From Chlorella sorokiniana (taxonomy: Eukaryota; Chlorophyta; Trebouxiophyceae; Chlorellales; Chlorellaceae): a DNA stretch of 64,000 nt. The DNA lies in the NCBI GenBank assembly GCA_025917655.1, contig CP084619.1, positions 1,364,001 through 1,428,000 on the forward strand, read 5' to 3'. The stretch's first letter is position 1. Every line of letters begins with the position of its first letter. The notes beneath the pieces were generated by a model, which ran no database searches, was not told the origin of the DNA, and saw only the letters and a list, made by a program, of their open reading frames with translations. Shown here in pieces: positions 35,965 through 47,676 of the stretch. The translations under genes and the position numbers were made by a program.

Positions 35965-38416
35965 TCAATAGGCGCCCGCATCGCCTCCTGGACCCCATTC
36001 CTCGTGGCCCTCCTGGACCTCGCCCCCAGCTGGAGGGCCTGGCAGCTGGTGATGCCCATGCTCCATGCCCTCCACGTCGCTGCCGTCCATCAGCAATTCT
36101 TCATCGCCGTCGCTCTCCTCCTCGACGCTGCTCATGCCGAAACTGCTTTCGTCGTCGCTGGAACCCTCCCCGTCAAGGGAGCCGCTGCGCCCGCCAGCCG
36201 TCCACCCTCCGACACCGCCGCCAGGCCACCCGCAGCCAGCAGGGGGTCCTGCCGACGGTACGCCAGCCGCCACACGGGGAGCCGGCCGGCGGCGGCAGCC
36301 CGCAGCTCTGGCGACAGCTGGGCGCCAGGCCGCACCTCCCGCAGCAGGAAGGAGTAGACAGGGGTGCCCACCGCGCGCACATAGCACACGCAGGCTGCAT
36401 GAAGGAACAGGGAGACGAGGAGGCACTCGGCCATCGCTCTAACACGCTGGTCTGGTGCCTCGCAAAGGGTGCGCAGGCTGCGCGTCAGGCCAGCCGGCCG
36501 CAAGCAGGTGCAGGCGCCACCAAGCAGCAGCGGCAGCAGAGGAAGGTGTTTTCAGGCAGCCACGTGCAGAAGCAAGAGCGGATTGTTGGGGCCACCGAGC
36601 AGCAGGGCTCACTGTAGTACAAGTCGTCGATGGCCTGGCGCTGCGTGCGCCCCAGCAGCTCCACCCGAAGGTAGCCCCCACGCACAGCGTGGGCGGGATG
36701 GGAAAGCGCTGCAGCACGTCTTGCTGAGCCACCTCGTAAGCAGGGGACACCCACACCCAGCTGGGGCGGGGCCTCGCCTGAGGGCTGCCTGCGCTGCCAG
36801 GGGGCTGCCTGAGCCAACTGTGCCAGGCCCGCTGCCCGCCTCACACGCAGCAGGCGAGCACACTGCAGCATCAGCATGCGGTGCTTGCAGGCCACGGCGC
36901 AGGTCGGCCTGAGCTGCGGCCTGCAGCCGCGCAGTGGGCAGGGCGCCGCCAGGGGAGTGGCTGGCGAAGCAGGCGACGCCGCCGAGGCGGAAGCGCACCG
37001 CCCGCGGGCGTAAATCGGGGATTCCTGCAGCCATGTGCAGGTGGAGCACGCGAGGTCGAGTTGGGAGTCGCTCAAAGCTGCTACGCAGCACAAGACCAGG
37101 GCACAGCCATACGCCACTGGGCAGGGACGGTTGAAGCCCCACAAATGGCCCAGCGCTGCCCCGTCCAGCAGCAAGCAAGCATAGCCAGCCCAGCGCTTGA
37201 AGCAACAGCAGGCAGCGGGTGGGCGCACATGCTGGAAGAAGGCCTTGAAGGGGCGCAGCTGCACCTCGCTGACCAGGCACAGCGGGTGGGCCAGCCGGAA
37301 GGCAAGCGCCTCGCCGCTATCGGCAACCTGCGGCAGCGGTGGGAGGACATGGCACACCATCCTCGACGATCCGCAACAGACGCCTGAGCTGCGCCACAGA
37401 CCGTGGCATCGCGCAGACGGGTGTGAGCCTCCGCCGCAGCAGCACGAGAAGAAGGCGGGTGCCAGCCGGACCGTGAGTGTGCGGGGAGGCGGGCGCCCAC
37501 CCACCTGGCTGCCTCGCGAGCTCCAGTAGCTGCTCATGCTGCGGCTGCCGGGAGAAAGCACATTGCCAACCCACTCCTGCAGGTAGGCCGGCGGGCCGGC
37601 GGGGCGAAGTTGGAGCACAACGGGGCAGGGCAGCAGCGACGCTACTGCCGGGTGCAAGACGACACGGCAAGGGCTCGGCTGGCGGCCATGCAATGCCGCA
37701 GGTCGACAGCTGGCAGCTGCGCAAGCAGGACAACCAGATGGAGTGATACAGCGAGGCTTGCCTGTGGGTGGTCGGTGCTGCTGGCTGCCAGCGCCTCTGC
37801 TATCAGCGACTCGCGTGCCAGCGGCGCGGTCAGCCGGTAGTGGAAGCGCTTGTACAGGGCAGACTGCAAAACCTCGGCCGATGGTTGGGCTGCGGCGGCC
37901 TGCGGGCCGCAGGCTGCCGGCAGATGCAGCTCCTCCAGGTTTGACCATTGGCCCTCCTCAGCGCTGCGGTCGACTGCCTGCTGCTGCCCGGCGGCATGCG
38001 GCTCCAGCAAGGCTGCTGGTGCGGGTGCTGCCCGATGCACAGGCACTTGGGACAAGTCGGGCGGCAGCAGGCTGACAGCGTCGGCCACGGCGGGGTGGGC
38101 AGCCAGGCAGTGGGAGCGCCACAAGCCGCGCTGCACAACTGCAGGCCAGGGCAGCGCAGGCAGGCACGCTTGAGCGCACGGCAGGCAACAGCTGCGCTTG
38201 GCGGTGCAATGCATGCTTACTTATTGCGCGAAAGCGGCGGCATACACGCTCAGCCCAGGCCAACTGAAGGGGGCTCAGAGCCTCGAAAATGCGAGACAGG
38301 ACATCGGCCTGCGTGGGGCACACGGCGGGAGGAGACGCTCTCTGGCTGCCGGCGGCGCGGGCCGGGCGGCAGGTGCAGTGGAGCTGCTCTGGCGCGCGGC
38401 ATGAGAATTTCGGCAT
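35965..38416 (-). CDS. F-box protein, At4g00755-like
   Basis: F-box proteins are substrate receptors of SCF ubiquitin ligases. Exon 1 (38416-38221, start MPKFSCRAPEQL) carries the F-box: TQADVLSRIFEALSPLQLAW then AERVCRRFRAI, split by an intron with donor GTAAGC exactly as in plant F-box genes. Exon 2 (from 38138) reads VQRGLWRSHCLAAHPAVADA. Later segments match the plant At4g00755 group: CLVSEVQLRPFKAFFQ (about 37280), AVRFRLGG (about 37010), FPIPPTLCVG / YLRVELLGRTQRQAIDDLYY (36705-36610), and CVCYVRAVGTPVYSFLLREV (36395-36335). The C-terminus is acidic (SSDDESSFGMSSVEEESDGD). At 36680 GTGGGGGCTACC lacks one G needed to keep LCVGGYLRVEL in frame. Internal exon boundaries between 38000 and 36700 are approximate. 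Confidence 0.82.
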
Positions 38417-39646
38417 CCTGTAAGATTTCAATCAAAACTTCAAAGCTTGGGGAAGAATTGCGCACAAGCCCGGCGAGCAACAAAACAGGACGACTCGCAC
38501 AAGCAGCGGCCCTCTCACCGGCAAATTGTCGATCTGAGCAACAGTGTCGCATTGCATAGCGAAGTGACGCTGCAGCCGCCTCGTGCCCTAAGTGAGGGCG
38601 GCAGTCCGGCGATACAGAGTGCTGCTGCCAGCAAGCGATGCACCTGGTGTGACTGTTACTATGACAAGGTTGGCCAACACACCAGAGGAGGCCCAACAAG
38701 CAACCCGCTGCCGGGGTGACGGGGCGGCAGTGGCTTTCCTCACGCTTGAGTTGTCTCCTCGTGCATCTTTGTCAGAGCATGACTGCTACCTACGTGATGC
38801 TGGTGGCGTACATGAATCTGTTAAGCCTAGTAGGATGTGGCCAACATGCAATCCATTTTCGTGACAATACAGGTGGTGCAAGACGCGGCACCCGGCAGGG
38901 TGGCGCAGGAACCAGGCGGCAGTGAGGATTCAGTGGACAGTAGTACACTCTCCTTGCAATCAGTGGCTGGAAGCACGTGGATCAATTTGCCATCGGTTTT
39001 CTGGAAAGTAGCCAGTTTCTGTGAGTGCTGGGCACATACGGTGGTCACCATGCATCGTCGGTGGACGGGTGGTGGCAATGCCTGCTGCTGCTTGACCCCA
39101 CCTGCCGGTCTGATGGCTGTAAACCTGCCCTTACGTCAGCCCCAGGTTTCGAACAGAAGCGTGAAGTATGATTCGCTCTTTTCATTGTTCCGGCTCCCAT
39201 GCAGGCACAACAAGGTGGCCTTGTTGGCAGGGGAGAGGTTGACAGGCAAGATACGCACGTCGGACGCCTTCCATGACTCTTGCATCGTTACCACTCGATA
39301 TTATCTTGTGCGTAGAACTCCTCTGCCTCGGAGGTAACTGAGGAAGGTCCTCAATCTGACGATTGCGCGCCTGGTTCAGGTTCCCCGAAGGTGAAGGGCG
39401 TCTTGCTAAACTTTTGTGCAAGTGTTGTCGCCTCTGGACCCGCTTCTCGTTCTGGCCCGACGGCTTGAGCCTCCGGACAGGCTGCCCTGCGGCCTCTGGA
39501 TTGACGGCTCTGGCGTCTTTCTCACTATGACTACACGCAGAGGCTGACACGTCCGGCCAAGCGCCCTCCGTCCAGGTCTGCTCACGCCAGGCTTCCCAGC
39601 GGCGCCCGCACGTGTCGCACCGGTGTCCAAGCACAGCCTGAGCTAA
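38417..39646. promoter_or_regulatory. Divergent intergenic region, 1.2 kb
   Basis: Lies between the starts of the F-box gene (-) and the armadillo-repeat gene (+). Composition is mixed and no convincing gene is seen. A plus-strand frame at 38837-39337 is open but has no recognisable motif and unusual codon use, so it was not called. It should contain both promoters and leaders. Confidence 0.4.
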
Positions 39647-41579
39647 ATGGGAAACGTTTGTGCAAGCGCGCGAGCCACTCAAGACTCTGGGGAGGCCCAC
39701 GCAAAGCAGGCAGATGGTGAAGGGCCGCCGTCGTCGACGGTGGGCACCACGTCGGCCGGCAGCCAGGCGGTGGATGTGTCGGCCAGCATCCCCGAGCTGG
39801 TGGGGCTTCTGAGCGGCGGCAGCGAGGCTGTGCAGCAGCATGCGGCAGCGGCGCTGACCAACCTGGCGGTCGACAGCCCAGCCAACCGGCAGGCCATCGC
39901 TGCAGCCGGCGGCATTCCTGCCCTGGTGGCGCTGCTGCGAGGCGGCAGCCCCGCGCTCAGGGAGGAGGCGGCAGCTGCGCTGCTCAATGTGGCGTGCAAC
40001 GACAACGCCAACAAGCAGGCGATCCTGGCGGCCGGCGGCGTGCCCCCGCTGGTGGCGCTCTTGGGGGAGGCCAGCGTGGTGGCGCAGAGGCGGGCCGCGG
40101 GAGCTGTGGTCAACCTGGCGGCCAGCCCCGAGGGCCAGCAGGCTGTCCTGGCAGCCGGGGCGCCCCGCACTGGTGCCGCTGCTGGCATCCAGCGACGCGG
40201 AGGTGCAGGAGCGAGCGGTTTCCGCGCTGGCCAACCTGGCGGTCAGCCCTGAGGCCCAGCAGGCCGTCGCCGCCGCCGGAGGCATCCCCCTTGGTGGGGC
40301 TGCTGGGCAGCGCCAGCGAGGCGGTGCAGCAGCAGGCAGCCATGGCGCTGGCCAACCTCTCCTGCAATTCGCCTCCCAACAAGCAGGCAGTCGCAGCCGC
40401 CGGCGGCATCCCCCGCTGGTCGGCCTGCTGGGCAGCGGCAGCGAAACCAGCAGGGAGCGAGCGGCCTGGGCGCTGGCCACCCTGGCGGGCGGCAGCGCCG
40501 CAAACCAGGGCGCCATCGCGGCGGCCGGCGGCATCCCTCCCCTCGTGCCGCTGCTCAACGACGGCAGCGCTGCGGTCCAGGAGCAAGCCGTGGCGGCGCT
40601 GGTGGCGCTGTCATTCGACGCCGCGCACGCCGCCGCGCTTGCCGGCGCGGGCGCCATCCCCGCCCTGGCCAAGCTGCTGGGCAGCGACAGCGAGGCGATG
40701 CAGGAGCGCGCCGTCGCAGGCCTGGCCAACCTGGCGGTGGGCAGCCCCGCCAACAAGAAGGCGATTGTTGACGCCGGCGCCATCCCCCCCTTGTGGCCCT
40801 GATGGGCAGCGCAAGCGCCGCGGTGAAGGATCGGGCGGCAGCGGCGGTCGTCACCCTGTCAGCCAGCGACGAGGGTCCCAAGGCCATCGCCGCAGCGGGC
40901 GGCATCCCCCGCTGGTCGCGCTGCTGAGCGACGGCAGCGACGCTCTGAAGCAGCGGGCGGTGGGTGCGCTGGCCAACCTGGCCTGTGACGGCCCCGACAG
41001 CCAGCAGGCCATTGCCGCCGCCGGCGGCATCCCGCCCTGGTGGCGCTGCTCAGCGGCGGCAGCGAGGCCACCCAGGAGCGTGCCGCGCTGGCGCTGAGCA
41101 ACCTGGCGCACAGCAGTCCAGGCAGCCAGCAGGCCATCGCCGCCGCCGGGGGCATCCCCGCCCTGGTCGCCCTCCTGGGCAGCAGCAGCGGGGCTGTCCG
41201 GGAGCCAGCAGCGGCTGCCCTGGCCAACCTGACAGTCAGCCCCGATGCTCACCACGCCATCGCCGCCGCTGGCGGCATCCCAGCCCTGGTCGGCGTGCTT
41301 GGCGGCGGCTGCGAGGAGGCCAAGGAGTGGGCGGCTGCCGCCCTGGCCAACCTGGCGGTGCGCCCGACAACCAGCAGGCTGTTGTGGATGCCGGCGGCGT
41401 CCCAGCCCTGGTGGCACTGCTGGGCAGCGCCAGCGAGGCTGCGAGGGAGCGCGCTGCCGGGCGCTCACCAACCTGGCGTACAGCAGCGCAGCCAACCGGG
41501 AGGCCATCGCCGCGGCTGGGGCGGGGCGGCCCTGGCGGCGGGCAAGGTCAGAGTGGTGCTGGCAGGGCATCAGCAGTGA
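39647..41579 (+). CDS. Intronless armadillo-repeat protein with myristoylation/palmitoylation-type N-terminus
   Basis: Armadillo repeats form a superhelix that binds partner proteins. The start MGNVCASARATQ has Gly2 and Cys5, the form of N-myristoylated, palmitoylated kinases such as CDPKs, so membrane attachment is likely. From 39785 about fourteen 41-residue repeats follow, each like AIAAAGGIPALVALLGSSSG then A(A/L)ALANLAVSPxxQQ. No intron is seen, unlike all neighbours. The frame slips at C/G runs near 40156-40166 (two bases), 40285-40290 (two), 40410-40414, 40784-40790, 40904-40910, 41031-41038, 41363-41366, 41458-41461 and 41518-41530. Almost all lie in the GGCATCCCCC... or GGGGC piece of the repeat. 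Adding eleven bases gives 1944, or 647 residues ending VVLAGHQQ. I treat it as a functional gene with contracted homopolymers. Confidence 0.87.
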
Positions 41580-42173
41580 CTACACAGCAGGCGGCGGTGG
41601 AGGGCTCGCTGCACACTTGACTGCCAACATTCCTGCGAACCGACCCTGCAGGCATGAGGACGAGTGCCATCAGATGGGCGCTGCAGCTAGCCTGGCGGTG
41701 GCAAATCCTGCACTCTGGGAGACTGGCACCTGTGGTGGCTGGCGCTGGGCTCCTGCTGCGGCTAGAGCGGCGCCTGCCGGCAATGCGGCTTGGGATCTGC
41801 ACAGCTTAGGTAACACTCAGGCTTTGGCCATTGGCGAACCCTTGACCTCTTCGTTATAAGTTACCGTCTTTACACGTTTGTGGGGCGGGGTGGCCATATC
41901 GTGATTCTCATGCTTGCAACAAGGGTGCGGCATTGACGGGGGGCCCAGAGTGTGGCCGCTGAGGCATGAGACCAGCTACATGATAGGAGCATAATGCGGT
42001 GGTGGTGAGCTTGAAGGCTCTGGGTTGAGGCTCACGGTGACCGGCAGTGGACAGGCACAGATGCCAAGCCTGCACTTCAACAGCTGTTCACAGCATGGCG
42101 CAGCGCTGTCCCAGCATGAGTCCCGAGTGCGGGGCCTCAACACCCGCATTTTATGTGGGCGAACAGCGGTAAA
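41580..42173. other. Intergenic region (same strand)
   Basis: Holds the armadillo gene's 3' tail and the promoter of the C1 peptidase gene. An AT-richer patch at 41848-41905 (CGTTATAAGTTACCGTC...) stands out. No coding pattern and no clear TGTAA signal were found. Confidence 0.4.
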
Positions 42174-45100
42174 ATGGCTCACAAGAGGACGCATCGGAAG
42201 TTTATCGGCGACACCGTCGCTGTCCTGGTGGTGAGCGCGAGCTTGCGTCCTTGCTGATTGAGTGGCAGGGTTGATGCGCTGTGGTCGGCTTTTAGGTTTA
42301 TATTGGAACTCTTAGATCTAAAACTGGCGTGCCCTCGACCCGGCGAAAGTTTTGTAGCCCGGCCGGAACGGTGCTTGCCCGCCGCCACTGGTGCCGCCGC
42401 CACTCGCTGTGTTGCTGCTGCACACTGGGTTCCCTGCACTTCCCCTGCCTGATGCATAGCTGTTTTTGGTGACGGCTGCCATCGTGCTCACGTACTATAT
42501 TGGAAATGATGACTCCAGTGGCACCAGCGTGAGTACTGGCGGCACTGCCACGCCACAACTCATGGCCCGATGCACACTCCCTGACCATGCCGGCAAAGCA
42601 TGGCGCCGTCGGCCTTGCCCCGATGGTCCCCAACATTCCTCAGTGCAGCCATTGGGCACTGCCAGCACTGATTGTTTGTTTCTTTTTCCACATGTTGTGC
42701 AGGGCTCTTGCCTCATTGCGGCGCCCGGTGACACAGCCAACAACTGGCTGTGCACCTTCATCTGGGTGTTGAGCGGTGCCACCATCGTGTCCCTGACTGT
42801 GTTGGCTCTGTTCATGGTGAGATCGGTCGACCGCACAACAGAGCAATATGCTGCCAGCATCTTTAATCCATGCCGCATGCGAGGTGAAAGGCATGCTTTC
42901 AACATAAGAGTGGTGGGCTCGCTGATCGGCAGCGCCAGCGGCCACTTCTCTTGCTGCCTGCGTGGCAGCAGCTGACGCCTTCACTTGTTAATCCCCATTT
43001 TGCTGCAGCATGGCATGCTGTATTATCGTGGCGGCATCTACAAGTTCCTTCAACTTCTGGCTTTACTCGCGCCCACGGCGGCGTGGGCTGTGGCTGCAAT
43101 ATACGTTACTGTGGAGGGAGTCGATGCAAACAACACCATTCCGTTAGATGAGCAGGGTGGCTCAGACACTGACAAGGTGGGAAGTCTTGCAAACGTCTTG
43201 TATGTTCGTGCATGCACATGCATAGATCGGGTGGATTAGGGTTTTGCGGGAGAGGGCCAGAGGAGGGGCGCGGCTGGCATTGAGTGCATGTGCATGTGCA
43301 GCCTGCGGGCTGCGCTGCCGCCAGTGTCTGCCTCACAGTGCTGGATCCCTGCGCTGGTTCTGTTGCATAGCTTTATCATTTGTGCTGCTTGCGAAGCTGT
43401 GCCTCTCGTACGGGGCGAGGCAATCGCAGGCAGGCTGGGAACAGCAGCACCCAGCCTTAGGAAGCCCCACCCCACCCCACCCCAGCAGGTTTTGCGCTAC
43501 GCTCTGATGGGCGTCTCCTTCGCCATCATGACCATCCTTCTCCTCGCCAGCATCTTGCGCATGGTCGATCAGGGGGCGCGATCCGCCAGGATGAGCTGGA
43601 CGAGATGACGGCCCTGGCACTGGCGCAGGCGGAGGTCAAGCGCTTGCAGCATGAGTACGGCTTCAGGTTTGAGAAAATGGTGGGGCCGCAGAAAGACGTG
43701 CTCAAAGCAGAGTCTGACGAGGCGCTGTACAGGTGAGGCTGGAGTGGGTTGCCATGCTGGGCTTCACCCAGGGAGTCATGCACCCAGCTGCGCTGGCGGG
43801 GGCACCCGTCCAAACCTCCTTTGCCGGCTGGCCTCAAAGTGAAGCAGGTTCACATGCAGCAAAAGCACTTGAGCCCTGCTTCCACACCTTCCCAATGTGG
43901 ATGCTTGCCTCCTCCACCTCTGGCGATTGATGCAGACTGCAGCAGCGCTACAGCAGCGGCTTCAAGCCTGACGATGTGTCCCCCGAGGATGCCGTCTACG
44001 TGCCACGCCACCCCATGTGGTACGGCAAGTGGCTGCTGCCACGGGCTGTCGACCTCTCCACCTGGGCCTTCATGCCCCGGTCCTGGACCAGGGACAGACA
44101 GGCACCTGCACTGCCCACGCCGCGGCAAACGCCTACCGCTTCTCCCTGGTCAAGGAGGCACGCCTGCCCAAGGCGTACATGCCCAGGTGAGCTGGCATGG
44201 TGATGCCAAGGGGTCCCTGCTCGTGGGCATGCACACGCAGTGTATGAGATGGAGGGGGTGGGAAGGAGGGGGGTTGTAAGACGGGGCAACCGGCGGATCC
44301 AACTCACTTTGCAGGCCAGACCCTGCCTGACCCAGCTTCGCCTACCGCCTCGCGTTGTTGCTCACTGATGCTAGTGCCTGCCCGCCTCCGCCTGCAGCCG
44401 CATGTTTATCTACGCAGTGTCAAGGTCAAACTATGCTCAGGAAAAATATCCCGATTATCATGATGGCAGCAGCCTTCGAGCTACCTTCAAGGGCGTGGAG
44501 GTGTATGGTGCCTGCGAGGAGAGCGTGTTCCCCTTCCGGGTGCCACCGCCACATCGCTATGCTCCTGGCCCAGGTAGGCACGCATCCAGCGGGGTCGGGC
44601 GTGCATTGTTGCAAGCCCTGCAAGGCGTTTGCCTGATGTTTCCATGTGTTGGCGAAGGGTGCACTGCACTAGCTGACTTTGAGGGCTGTGCTGGACCTGC
44701 GCAGACGCATACGCCGACGCCAACAAGCGGAAAACGTGCCTGAAGGCCATGAAGCTGTTCCCTGGTCCCAATGTGGACCCAGCGCAGAAGCTGTACACCC
44801 TCAATGCTGCCCTCAGCCGCGGCCACCCCATCGCCTTCGGTATCATGTAAGCCTGGGGCGGCAGGAGCACAGCGGCCGCGGGTGGCTGGTACAGCGCGCA
44901 TTCAGGTCCCACCTTTGCTCAGAAGCAGGATGTGCCATGAAGCTACCCATCTCCCATCAGAGCCTGCTCCAGCGCCGACATTTTTCAACCCTGTGCAGGC
45001 TGTACTGCAAAGGCCGCGAGGACCTCCTGACCGAGGCCCTTGCCTGCCCCCCCCACATCATGCGCTACCCCAACCAAGAGCAGCTGCGTTCCCTGGACGC

Positions 45101-45436
45101 ACCTGGTGCTGGCCGCTTCTGGAGCGGCCACGCGGTGCTGCTCGTGGGCTACGACACCAAACGCGGGTGGGTGCCGCCACCCCTCCCTCGCACCATGTCT
45201 GCAGCGCGTGCCCGCTGCTCTCCCAGCATCCCAACCCAGGCAGGCCAGCGTCCACATACAGCGCTCCATGTCGCCTTCAGACGGGCTGCATCCCCTGCTG
45301 CAGGCTCTTCAAGATCCAAAACAGCTGGGGGACGGGACCGCGCAGTGGCTTGAAAGGCTACTTCTACATCCCCTTCTGGTACATGGTGCACCCGAAGCTG
45401 ACGCGCGACTTCTGGATGTTCAACGACAGGCGCTGA
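42174..45436 (+). CDS. Membrane-anchored C1 (papain-fold) cysteine peptidase
   Basis: Ten exons: 42174-42230, 42460-42528, 42703-42816, 43009-43176, 43489-43732, 43936-44185, 44398-44573, 44705-44846, 44999-45167, 45304-45436. The N-terminal half starts MAHKRTHRKFIGDTVAVLV and has about four membrane spans (LFLVTAAIVLTYYIG, TFIWVLSGATIVSLTVLALF, FLQLLALLAPTAAWAVAAIY, MGVSFAIMTILLLASIL), then a helical linker. The peptidase domain has DQGQTGTCTAHAAANAYRF (oxyanion Gln and catalytic Cys, near 44090), GHAVLLVGYD (catalytic His, near 45130) and KIQNSWG (Asn-Trp, near 45315). The DQGxxGxC form resembles bacterial C1 peptidases more than plant papains. It probably cleaves proteins at a membrane surface. 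One base is missing at the GGGGGC near 43570 and one at CCCCGG near 44072; exons sum to 1522, two short of 1524 (507 residues). Confidence 0.88.
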
Positions 45437-46407
45437 CCCTGAGGAAGGGGGCGTCCTCCCCAGCTGCACTCTTCCAAGACATCCTGCCACCTTTCGAGAC
45501 CGACACATCTCCCCTTCAATCCAGGCCAGCCCTCACAGGAACCCTCCGGTGACTGCACTTACCCGCCCAAGCCTGTATCGTTTTGCAACAAGCCCTACAC
45601 AACAATCTGAATTGGCTCCATTCATGATGATGCCTGTCGGCCGGCAATCCATGTAACGCATGTGGCTGCACTTGCCAATGGGCAAGTCCAGGCAGCGACG
45701 CTCATGCTGCGCCACTGCTTTGCCTCGCGCGCCTCCCTGCCAACCCACCCAGCGGCATGCCTGCCTGTTACGCACGAGGGCGGTGCTTACACACACAGTC
45801 AGCCGGGGGCATCCCTGCCGGCAGTTAGAGAGACAAAACGCACACCACGGCACGAGACAGGTGCCAGTTGGCTGCTGCAGCAGCGCTGCAGGAGAGCAAG
45901 GCGCATTGTACAGGAAACCTGCTGCGTTGCATGCCAGCCAGCTTGGCGGGTCTGCCTGCAGCGAAATACAGGGGGTGCGGCAAGCAGGGACAAATGCGGG
46001 GACACGGAAGGGGCAGTGAGGGACAAAACTCGCTAGCGCTAGGGACGAGACCATGAAGACGGGGGCAACAAGGGGGTGGGCTGGACGTAGCGCATCGTTG
46101 CTCGGCAAGCGCCCGCCGCCCGTCGGCGGCGACGGCAAAAGGTTTCATTCACTGTGGTGAGGGCGGCTCTCCTCGCGGCAAACAGGCGCATCATGACTGG
46201 AGGGAGCACACAGCAGAGGCACGCGCGTGCAAGCGTGTTTATGTGCGTGTTTGTGTGTATGCCGTGCTGATCGATACTATTGGATGGGCGTGGGGAACGT
46301 GGTGGGCAGGCCACTGCCAGGACCGCAAATGGCTGCAACGCAGCAGCAGGGTCGGAGGCGTCCTGCCCTGAATAAAGTGTACAGGGCACGCGGCGCGGGC
46401 CGGGAAA
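45437..46407. other. Convergent intergenic region, ~1 kb
   Basis: No gene is seen. TGTAA at 45652-45656, about 215 bases after the peptidase stop, is a likely plus-strand polyadenylation signal. A run of GTGTGTTTATGTGCGTGTTTGTGTG type sequence lies near 46230-46260. Open frames on both strands lack protein-like features. Confidence 0.45.
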
Positions 46408-47676
46408 TCAGGCCTCGGGGGCGGCGGGCCGCGCCCAGCTGGCGGTCATGCTGTCCAGGATGGCGTCGTCCTCGCTGGCGTCCTCCACCAGCTGCCGGCT
46501 GAGCGCCGCAAGGCTCTGCAGGATGTCCAGCGCCTCGTCGCCCGCCGCACCCGCGGGGCTGCGGCGGCGCTGTAGCCCCCCAGCTGGCGTCGTTGGCGGC
46601 GGCGCTGTCGGCCCCCGCCGCCGGCTCCAGCCCCAGCTCCTCGTCGTCCATCAGCATCTTGATGGCCAGGATGTCGTCCGCCAGCTGCTCCAGCTCTGCC
46701 CGCGTCTCTGCCAGCTCAGCGTGCGTCTGCGGGGGTGCGGCGGCGAGTCAGGAGGGCGGGGAGGGTCGCACCAAAGAGGTTCCTGGCAGCATCTGCCCTG
46801 CCCTGGCCTTGGAGAAACCATTCCTGCGTCAGAGCAGGCACGAGGCGGCCGCAGTGCACGCGGCAAGAGCGAGGCGGCCGCGCGGAGTAGGGGGCGCCCA
46901 CCTGCGCCAGCTGCGTGCGCATCACGCTGCGCTCGTGCACCGCCTCCGACAGCTGCGCAAAGGCGGCCTTGAGCTCCACGTCCTTCTGCTGGAGCGCCAT
47001 GCGCGCCTCCAGCGCGTCGGTGCGCGCCGCCTTCAGCTTTCCGTCGCGCTCCGCCAGCTGGTGCTTCAGCGACACAACCTCCGCCTCCTTCTTGCTGCGA
47101 AGGGCCAGGCGGGCAGGGAGGAGGGAGGCGAGCAGGGTGAGGCAGGGGGCCAAACTTGTTGGGTCAAGAGCAGGCCGGGGAGAGCAGTAATCGGCACTGC
47201 CGGCTGGACAATGTGTGCTGGTTGGGTGGCAGGGATTCGCGCATGCAGAGGCGGCACCCAGGACGCGGTGCCTCCACCTGCGGGCTGCGGCAATCTGGCA
47301 TGGGGCAGCGGGCGCGGGCAGCCGTCTGCCCACTCACGAGAGCTCCTGCCGCACTTCCTGCAGCTCCATCGTCTGCTCCTTGATCGTCCGCTGCGCCAGG
47401 CTGAGCTGCGAGCCCATGGCCTTGCTGGTCGCCTGCTGCGCCAGCAGCTGCTGCACGGCGGCGGGGGCAGCAGGCTGCCGCCCGCGCCGTTCAGGCTCGC
47501 TCGCCGCCCGTTGAGCGACTCTGCTGCCGCTGCTGCCGCTACTGCCGCTGCAGAGAGGTCGCCGCTGGCAGGCAAGCCGGGGAAGCTGTGTGCGGCGCAG
47601 GCACGAGCCGCTTGCTGGGTGCCGCCGACGCCGAGCCGTTGGGCCGCAGGTCGTCGGCAACCACCATCTCGAGCAT
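46408..47676 (-). CDS. Coiled-coil protein, function unknown
   Basis: Starts MLEMVVADDLRPNGSAS at 47676, though an upstream exon is possible. After a Ser/Ala/Pro-rich part it enters coiled coil: VQQLLAQQATSKAMGSQLSL, AQRTIKEQTMELQEVRQEL (to 47338). Then comes exon 47094-46902 with KKEAEVVSLKHQLAERDGKL, ALQQKDVELKAAFAQLSEAV and ERSVMRTQLAQ, and a last exon 46726-46408 with THAELAETRAELEQLADDIL and AIKMLMDDEELGLEP. The C-terminus reads ALDILQSLAALSRQLVEDAS and ends SMTASWARPAAPEA. The junction CTC TC|C AAG AAG is in phase. Slips at C runs (for example near 47470) break the N-terminal exon. No known family is recognised; a structural or scaffolding role would be a guess. Confidence 0.65.

Noticed and set aside
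38837-39337. Plus-strand frame of 166 codons between the F-box and armadillo genes
   Set aside because: It shows no conserved motif and no coding-type G/C third-position bias compared with real exons nearby.
39647-41579. Armadillo gene as a decayed pseudogene
   Set aside because: All breaks are at C/G runs, protein sequence between them is perfectly repeat-like, and the same kind of slip occurs in essential single-copy genes.
43936-45436. Recent bacterial or viral transfer of the C1 peptidase
   Set aside because: The active-site loop is bacterial-like, but the gene has ten in-phase introns and local base composition. Any transfer would be old, and sequence reading alone cannot show it.
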